This document shows, in pieces, positions 59,351 through 64,000 of a stretch of 64,000 bases of DNA. This stretch comes from Polaribacter sp. Q13 (GTDB taxonomy: Bacteria > Bacteroidota > Bacteroidia > Flavobacteriales > Flavobacteriaceae), in NCBI RefSeq assembly GCF_016858305.2, contig NZ_CP074436.1, positions 1,570,001 to 1,634,000 of the forward strand, read 5' to 3'. Position numbers and translations under genes: made by a program. The number at the start of each line of letters is the position of its first letter. The first letter of the stretch is position 1. The notes under the pieces are model-generated. The model saw nothing but the letters and a program-made list of their open reading frames with translations, searched no databases and was not told where the DNA came from.

Positions 59351-60310
59351 ATGCTTAAAGTAGGAGTATTAGGTGCTGGCCACTTAGGAAAAATTCATTT
59401 ACGATTATTACAACAATCAGACAAATACAACTTAGTTGGTTTTTACGATCCCTCTAAGGAAAACGCAAAAAATGTTGCCGAAGAATTTGGTTATACCTCT
59501 TTTGATTCTGTAAAGGAATTAATACATGCTGTTGAAGTTATAGATATTGTAACACCTACTTTATCTCATTTTGATTGCGCTAAATTAGCCATCGAAAGAG
59601 GACGTCATATTTTTATTGAGAAACCAATTACTAAAACCGTTTTAGAAGCAGAAGCTTTAAAAACATTGGCTAGTCAATTTCATGTTTTAGGACAAGTTGG
59701 GCATGTAGAACGCTTTAACCCGGCTTTTACAGCTGTTAAAGATAAAATAGAAAACCCAATGTTTATCGAATGCCATCGTTTGGCAGAATTTAACCCAAGA
59801 GGTACAGATGTACCTGTAGTGTTAGATTTGATGATTCATGATATTGATATTATTCTTTCTGTTGTAAAATCTCAAGTTAAAAATGTTCATGCAAGTGGTG
59901 TTGCTGTTATTTCTGATACTCCTGATATTGCAAATGCAAGAATTGAGTTTGAAAACGGTTGTGTCGCTAATTTAACTGCTAGTAGAATTTCTATGAAAAA
60001 CATGCGTAAATCTCGCTTTTTTCAAAAGGATGCCTATATTTCTGTTAATTTTTTAAGCAAGGAATCTGAAGTTGTTAGAATGAAAGACGTCCCTGCAAAT
60101 CCTGATGAGTTTGCAATGATTTTACAAAATGCTGAAGGTGTTAAAAAACAGATTTACTTTGAAAATCCTGAAGTAGAAAATAACAATGCTATTTTAGACG
60201 AATTAGAGTCTTTTGCGCATTCAATTAAAAACAACACATCTCCAGTAGTAAGTTTAAGACAAGGTACGGAAGCGCTAAAAGTAGCACAAATGATTATTGA
60301 TTGTTTTTAA
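59351..60310 (+). CDS. Gfo/Idh/MocA-family oxidoreductase
   Basis: 319 residues. NAD-binding 'VGVLGAGHLGKIHLRLL' and the catalytic-domain motif 'FIEKPITKTVLEAEAL' (EKP), followed by 'GQVGHVERFNPAF' and 'LMIHDIDIILSVV'. The family oxidises or epimerises sugars and related compounds with NAD(P). The HD-I-D segment is of the kind seen in UDP-sugar 3-dehydrogenases, but the substrate is not determined. Confidence 0.93.
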   Translation: MLKVGVLGAGHLGKIHLRLLQQSDKYNLVGFYDPSKENAKNVAEEFGYTSFDSVKELIHAVEVIDIVTPTLSHFDCAKLAIERGRHIFIEKPITKTVLEAEALKTLASQFHVLGQVGHVERFNPAFTAVKDKIENPMFIECHRLAEFNPRGTDVPVVLDLMIHDIDIILSVVKSQVKNVHASGVAVISDTPDIANARIEFENGCVANLTASRISMKNMRKSRFFQKDAYISVNFLSKESEVVRMKDVPANPDEFAMILQNAEGVKKQIYFENPEVENNNAILDELESFAHSIKNNTSPVVSLRQGTEALKVAQMIIDCF

Positions 60311-60382
60311 TCGAAGAGTGATAACCAAGTGTTTTATTCTATCCAATTTTGGCTTAATATAAAAATATTTATATAAGAAGCA

Positions 60383-60440
60383 TACCTTGTTCCTTTTGGA
60401 GCTAGATTGTCGATTTAAAAAGAACAAGGTACTTATTTTT
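60383..60440 (+). terminator. Terminator after the Gfo/Idh gene
   Basis: TACCTTGTTC (60383-60392) pairs with GAACAAGGTA (60422-60431) and is followed by a T-rich stretch. The 29-nt loop is large, so confidence is moderate. Confidence 0.6.
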
Positions 60441-60493
60441 ACTTTTAAAAGAGTGAATATTTTTTGAATAAATAGTGAGGTTTGTAAATAATT

Positions 60494-60575
60494 GCGTTAG
60501 GGATAGAGCGGTTTGTTTGAGCTCTTTTGAGGTACGAAAAAAGCGAGTAGCGAAAGCCCGTTAAAACGCCCAAAT
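60494..60575. repeat. Structured dispersed element, copy D
   Basis: GCGTTAGGGATAGAGCGG...GAGCTCTTTT...AAAAAAGCGAGTAGCGAAAGCCCG...AACGCCCAAAT. It ends 12 bp before the start codon of the 3-hydroxybutyryl-CoA dehydrogenase gene, so here the plus-strand copy lies in its 5' leader. GCGTT pairs with AACGC and GGG with CCC. Confidence 0.78.
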
Positions 60576-60587
60576 AAAATAGAATAC

Positions 60588-61475
60588 ATGAAAAATATAG
60601 CTATTATTGGTGCTGGAACCATGGGAAATGGAATTGCACATACCTTTGCTCAGTTTAATTATAAGGTAAGTTTAATAGACATTTCTGAAGCTTCTTTAGA
60701 AAAAGGAATGGACACCATTGCTAGAAATCTAGATAGAATGGTGGCCAAAGAAAAAATTTCTGAAGCAGATAAAACCAAGACTTTAAATAACATTAGCACG
60801 TTTACCTCTATTAAGGAAGGGGTTAAAGACGCACATTTAGTTGTGGAAGCTGCCACCGAAAACGCTGTTTTAAAAGGGAAAATTTTTAAAGAATTAGACA
60901 AAGTTTGTAATGAAAACACCGTTTTAGCAACCAATACTTCTTCTATTTCTATAACTCAAATTGCTGCTGCAACTAGTAGACCCGATAAGGTTATTGGAAT
61001 GCATTTTATGAATCCAGTACCTATTATGAAATTAGTAGAGATTATTAGAGGTTACAATACTTCTAATGAGGTAATGGAAACCATTGTTGCGCTTTCTAAA
61101 AAGGTTGGTAAAATTCCGGTGGAAGTAAATGATTATCCTGGTTTTGTGGCTAACAGAATTTTAATGCCCATGATTAACGAATCTATAGAAACTTTGTATA
61201 ATAATGTTGCTGGTGTAGAAGAAATAGATACCGTAATGAAACTTGGTATGGCACACCCAATGGGGTCTTTACAATTGGCAGATTTTATTGGTTTAGATGT
61301 TTGTTTGTCTATTATGAATGTTTTATACGATGGTTTTAAAAACCCTAAATATGCTCCTTGTCCATTATTAGTAAACATGGTTATGGCTGGTAAATTAGGT
61401 ATAAAATCTGGCGAAGGATTTTATGATTATGCTACAAGTAGAAAGGCAGAAAAAGTAGCTAAAATGTTTTCTTAA
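60588..61475 (+). CDS. hbd: 3-hydroxybutyryl-CoA dehydrogenase
   Basis: 295 residues. NAD motif 'IAIIGAGTMGNGIAHTFAQ', catalytic 'GMHFMNPVPIMKLVEII' (histidine), 'YPGFVANRILMPMINESIETL' and 'HPMGSLQLADFIGLDV' are family hallmarks. It interconverts 3-hydroxybutyryl-CoA and acetoacetyl-CoA in fatty-acid or polyhydroxybutyrate-type metabolism. No beta-oxidation partners are adjacent. The structured repeat D sits directly in its leader. Confidence 0.95.
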   Translation: MKNIAIIGAGTMGNGIAHTFAQFNYKVSLIDISEASLEKGMDTIARNLDRMVAKEKISEADKTKTLNNISTFTSIKEGVKDAHLVVEAATENAVLKGKIFKELDKVCNENTVLATNTSSISITQIAAATSRPDKVIGMHFMNPVPIMKLVEIIRGYNTSNEVMETIVALSKKVGKIPVEVNDYPGFVANRILMPMINESIETLYNNVAGVEEIDTVMKLGMAHPMGSLQLADFIGLDVCLSIMNVLYDGFKNPKYAPCPLLVNMVMAGKLGIKSGEGFYDYATSRKAEKVAKMFS

Positions 61476-61510
61476 TCTGCTCTTAATTAAGAGTAGTAAT
61501 TTCTAAATAA

Positions 61511-62155
61511 ATGTATAAAAAACCAATTCTATTTTTTTTAATTTTAGCTCTCACCTATACTTTAAATGCTCAAGAAAAGAAAAAAGGGATTCTAAATATT
61601 AAAAAAGTTGGTTTTCTTTACAATAATGTAAATGCTAAAAACTTTGTTTTTGAAGATAAGGATTACAAGTACTCCTCAAACATACTGAAACTACAAGCTT
61701 TTTACGACTTAGGTAAATGGAAATCCTTTGATATAGAACTTATCGTTCAACCAGAAATACAGGTTATAAAACACCAATTATTAAATGAGCAATTTGTTTT
61801 GCCTTCAGAAAATAATTATCAAGATTTAAGATTAGAATTTACAACACCTAAAACCATGCATTTATATGCTTTTGAACTAGGTTTTGCTCTGAAGAGAGAA
61901 ATTATTAAAAACTTAGACTTTAAAGCCACCATTGGTTTAGGGTTAGCAACTATAGACACTAGAACAGAACGATTAGCCAAAGGATTTACTTTTATAGAAA
62001 ACGGATCTTTGGGGTTTTCTTATAAAACCACTAAAAAGACATCCCTGTATTTAGGAAGTAATATAGGACACGTTTCTAACTTTGATACTAAAACGCCCAA
62101 TAATGGTTATAGTTTTCTTGGCTTAGAAATTGGCGTTTATTATTTACTTAAATAA
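61511..62155 (+). CDS. PagL-like outer-membrane acyloxyacyl hydrolase/lipid A deacylase
   Basis: 214 residues with a signal peptide (1-20, ending LNAQ) and alternating beta-strands of an eight-strand barrel. The C-terminal motif 'GHVSNFDTKTPNNGYSFLGLEIG' (His187, Ser189) matches the catalytic H-x-S of PagL. PagL removes the 3-O acyl chain from lipid A. The distal acidic residue is not certain, so catalysis is probable rather than proven. It follows hbd by 35 bp. Confidence 0.75.
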   Translation: MYKKPILFFLILALTYTLNAQEKKKGILNIKKVGFLYNNVNAKNFVFEDKDYKYSSNILKLQAFYDLGKWKSFDIELIVQPEIQVIKHQLLNEQFVLPSENNYQDLRLEFTTPKTMHLYAFELGFALKREIIKNLDFKATIGLGLATIDTRTERLAKGFTFIENGSLGFSYKTTKKTSLYLGSNIGHVSNFDTKTPNNGYSFLGLEIGVYYLLK

Positions 62156-62172
62156 AAACTATATTTAAAATA

Positions 62173-62225
62173 AAATTCCTATTAGATCTAAATTTTATTT
62201 TAAGATCTTAATAGGAATTTATTAT
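62173..62225 (+). terminator. Terminator after the PagL-like gene
   Basis: AAATTCCTATTA...TTAATAGGAATTT stem with GATCT/AGATC continuing inside, A/T-rich loop, T-rich tail. Confidence 0.7.
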
Positions 62226-62281
62226 TTTAGTAATAAGATGCTGAACCAAGTTCAGCGTGATACATTTCTATTTTTTTTTAA

Positions 62282-62755
62282 TTATTTACCTAACCAAGAA
62301 TTTAACATCCAAATTGTTTTTTCTTGCTCTGCAATAAAATCACTCATCATAGAATTGGTACCTTCATCATTTGCTTCATCTGAAGAGTCTAATATACTTC
62401 TTTCAATTTTTAATAATTCAGAAAGTGAGGTTACAACCAACTCCACTGCTTCTACATCATTAGAAATATTTTTTCCTACAGGTACTATTGCTAAATTAAT
62501 ATAATCTGTAAAAGTATGCAAAGGCTTGCCTTGTAATGTTAAAATACGTTCTGCAATGTCATCTATCTTTACTTGAGAATCTGTATAAAACTCCTCAAAC
62601 TTAACATGTAATTGAAAAAAATTTTTCCCTTTAATATTCCAGTGTAAACCTCTTAAACTTTGATAATAAATTTGAAAATTTGCTAATAAACCATTTAATT
62701 CATCGACTAAATTAGCTGTTTCTTTTTTGTCTAATCCTAATATTGTTTTGTTCAT
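62282..62755 (-). CDS. dps: Dps-family ferritin-like DNA-binding protein
   Basis: 157 residues from ATG 62755 (MNKTILGLDKKETANLV). The frame is open 40 codons further upstream, but that part lies in the promoter region and is not protein-like. Ferroxidase residues are in 'SLRGLHWNIKGKNFFQLHVKFEEFYTDSQVKIDDIAERI' (H, D and E of the inter-subunit site). Dps oxidises Fe(II) with H2O2 and shields DNA. It is divergent from oxyR, the expected regulator. Confidence 0.95.
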   Translation of the reverse strand: MNKTILGLDKKETANLVDELNGLLANFQIYYQSLRGLHWNIKGKNFFQLHVKFEEFYTDSQVKIDDIAERILTLQGKPLHTFTDYINLAIVPVGKNISNDVEAVELVVTSLSELLKIERSILDSSDEANDEGTNSMMSDFIAEQEKTIWMLNSWLGK

Positions 62756-62779
62756 TTTGTAATATTTTTTATTGATACA

Positions 62780-62808
62780 CAAATTTAAGAAAAATTTAAG
62801 CTCATAAA
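62780..62808 (-). promoter_or_regulatory. dps promoter
   Basis: On the minus strand TTTA, 17 bp, then TAAATTTG, the last a perfect TAnnTTTG -7 box (62780-62787), 24 bp upstream of the dps start. Confidence 0.55.
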
Positions 62809-62820
62809 GTATAATTATAA

Positions 62821-62845
62821 TTGATAGTTTTAATATCTTTATCAA
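62821..62845. promoter_or_regulatory. OxyR-type binding site candidate
   Basis: TTGATA (62821-62826) and TTATCAA (62839-62845) form an inverted repeat separated by 12 bp, just upstream of the dps -33 region and 15 bp before the oxyR start. This position fits joint control of both genes by OxyR. Confidence 0.5.
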
Positions 62846-62860
62846 AAAATTTGATACACA

Positions 62861-63802
62861 ATGACCATTACCCAATTAAAATACGTTTTATCTGTTGCAG
62901 AATACCAGAATTTTACGGTAGCTGCAGAACATAGTTTTGTTACTCAACCTACATTGAGTATGCAAATTCAAAAATTGGAAGACGAATTAGGTGTTAAGAT
63001 ATTTAACCGTTCTAAAAAACCAATTGAATTAACAGAAGTAGGAAAAAAAATAGTAGAACAAGCAAAAGTTATCGTAGATGAAAGTAATAGAATTTTAGAC
63101 ATTGTTCATCAACAAAAAGGATATATAGGAGGTGAATTTAAATTAGGAATTATCCCGACAATTATGCCCACTTTATTACCGATGTTTCTACAAAATTTCA
63201 CTAAAAAATACCCGAAAGTAAAGTTAATTATCGAAGAATTAACTACCGAAGAAATTATAAGAAAATTAACTGACGGTCATATAGATGCAGGTCTTGCTGC
63301 AACTCCTTTAGAAAATGAAGCGATAAAAGAAAGACCTTTATATTATGAACCTTTTGTTGGTTTAATTCCTCAAAACCATAGACTATCTAAAAACAAAACC
63401 ATCACTGCTGAGGAGTTAGAAATGGAAGATATTCTGTTATTAGAGGATGGGCATTGTTTTAAAGACAGCGTAATTAATTTATGTAGCACTCGTAAAGTAG
63501 ATAATAAAAAAGGGTTTCAATTAGAAAGTGGAAGTTTTGATACTTTAATTAAACTGTCTAAAGAAGGTTTGGGAATGACGTTGCTACCTTATTTACATAC
63601 TTTAGATTTAAATGATGCCGATAAAAGCCATTTACGTGAATTTACAAATCCTCCACCAGCAAGAGAAGTGAGTTTAATTTATCATAAATCACAATTAAAA
63701 ATGCAATTGATTGAAGCCTTAAAGAAAACGATAGATGGTGTTGTTAGAGGTGCTATTTCTTTTTCTGATGTTAAAATTATTAGCCCTTTACAGAAAAAAT
63801 AA
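62861..63802 (+). CDS. oxyR: Hydrogen peroxide-sensing LysR regulator OxyR
   Basis: 313 residues. The N-terminal winged helix 'LKYVLSVAEYQNFTVAAEHSFVTQPTLSMQIQKLEDELG' is followed by the effector domain. The redox pair is at Cys199 ('LLEDGHCFKD') and Cys208 ('INLCST'), exactly the E. coli OxyR positions. H2O2 oxidises them to a disulfide and activates transcription. It is divergent from dps with 105 bp between. Confidence 0.96.
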   Translation: MTITQLKYVLSVAEYQNFTVAAEHSFVTQPTLSMQIQKLEDELGVKIFNRSKKPIELTEVGKKIVEQAKVIVDESNRILDIVHQQKGYIGGEFKLGIIPTIMPTLLPMFLQNFTKKYPKVKLIIEELTTEEIIRKLTDGHIDAGLAATPLENEAIKERPLYYEPFVGLIPQNHRLSKNKTITAEELEMEDILLLEDGHCFKDSVINLCSTRKVDNKKGFQLESGSFDTLIKLSKEGLGMTLLPYLHTLDLNDADKSHLREFTNPPPAREVSLIYHKSQLKMQLIEALKKTIDGVVRGAISFSDVKIISPLQKK

Positions 63803-63897
63803 AAAGACACGTGTTTCACAGATTACACATAATATTTATGGCATCAAAGACACTCTTTCATCGCATTCAATATTCTTAAAAATTTAATCTAAAGAAC

Positions 63898-63942
63898 AAA
63901 AAAAGACCCCACAAATTTTTAAAATTTGTGGGGTCTTTTTTT
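63898..63942 (+). terminator. Rho-independent terminator after oxyR
   Basis: Long stem AAAAGACCCCACAAATTTT with exact complement around a single T, then T7. It is 95 bp after the stop and could serve transcripts from both sides. Short 'cacagatt' and 'gtgaaatccgtgtcc' fragments flank it, and the window ends 58 bp later. Confidence 0.9.
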
Positions 63943-64000
63943 GTTAAAGTCTTGAATATTTGTGAAATCCGTGTCCTTTAAAAACTAAGAATACATTTTA

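Noticed and set aside
62756..62875. 40-codon N-terminal extension of dps
   Set aside because: It lies in the dps/oxyR promoter region and overlaps the oxyR start. Dps proteins begin near MNKTILGLDKKE.

Overview
The window is AT-rich (roughly 30% GC by eye) and reads as a chromosome segment of a marine-type Flavobacteriaceae, of the Polaribacter kind. The reasons are a SusC/SusD pair, many short lipoproteins with flavobacterial signal peptides, TAnnTTTG-type -7 boxes, a BshB1 bacillithiol enzyme, an OxyR/Dps divergon and many short intergenic repeats typical of this family. The genus is an inference; no rRNA gene is present.

Layout. 1-9400: the end of a glycan-uptake locus (SusC C-terminus, SusD, a giant FG-GAP/ASPIC lipoprotein), a complete IS256-family insertion sequence with an 8-bp target duplication, a membrane TPR/LuxR-type regulator on the other strand, and a decayed IS1595-type transposase fragment. 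9471-12760: a minus-strand redox/electrophile-stress group (DoxX-like, OsmC, FMN reductase, cysteine-less glutaredoxin-like protein, MarR, pirin) with a palindromic operator at its head and heptanucleotide tandem repeats in the middle. 12809-13807: lplA. 14224-23834: a minus-strand cluster of mostly unnamed genes (long coiled-coil protein, unknown 346-aa protein, AAA+ ATPase, NudK-type Nudix hydrolase, 411-aa protein, two membrane proteins, one four-helix-bundle protein). This is the best candidate for an undescribed system.

24111-36364: uvrB, two lipoproteins, lrgAB, a Crp/Fnr regulator, small unknowns, msrA, a DMT exporter, HxlR regulator and YhdH-type reductase, and a secreted nucleoside-hydrolase-like protein. 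36518-39290: an arsenic operon arsR-DUF6428-arsC-acr3 with two near-identical ArsR-type operators. 39383-49756: sucC, a DUF5916 outer-membrane protein, then lolD, a CPBP protease, a TIGR02757 protein, a BatA-like protein, a dihydroorotase paralogue lacking its metal-binding histidines, a small membrane protein and an esterase.

49957-64000: a GNAT protein, tRNA-Gly and tRNA-His separated by a diverged tandem duplication, bshB1, pckA with a palindromic operator upstream, a trans-sulfuration enzyme, a DUF2520 protein, kdsC, a DUF2147 protein, a ModF-like ABC protein, pcm, a Gfo/Idh oxidoreductase, hbd, a PagL-like protein, and divergent dps/oxyR.

Two repeat families stand out at window scale. 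One is a structured element of about 80-100 bp (copies at 10254, 14138, 22336 and 60494) in which a predicted helix swaps from GGG/CCC to AGG/CCT to CCC/GGG between copies. The other is a MITE-like element of 151-162 bp with ATACCAAAT terminal inverted repeats (13833 and 28825, opposite orientations).
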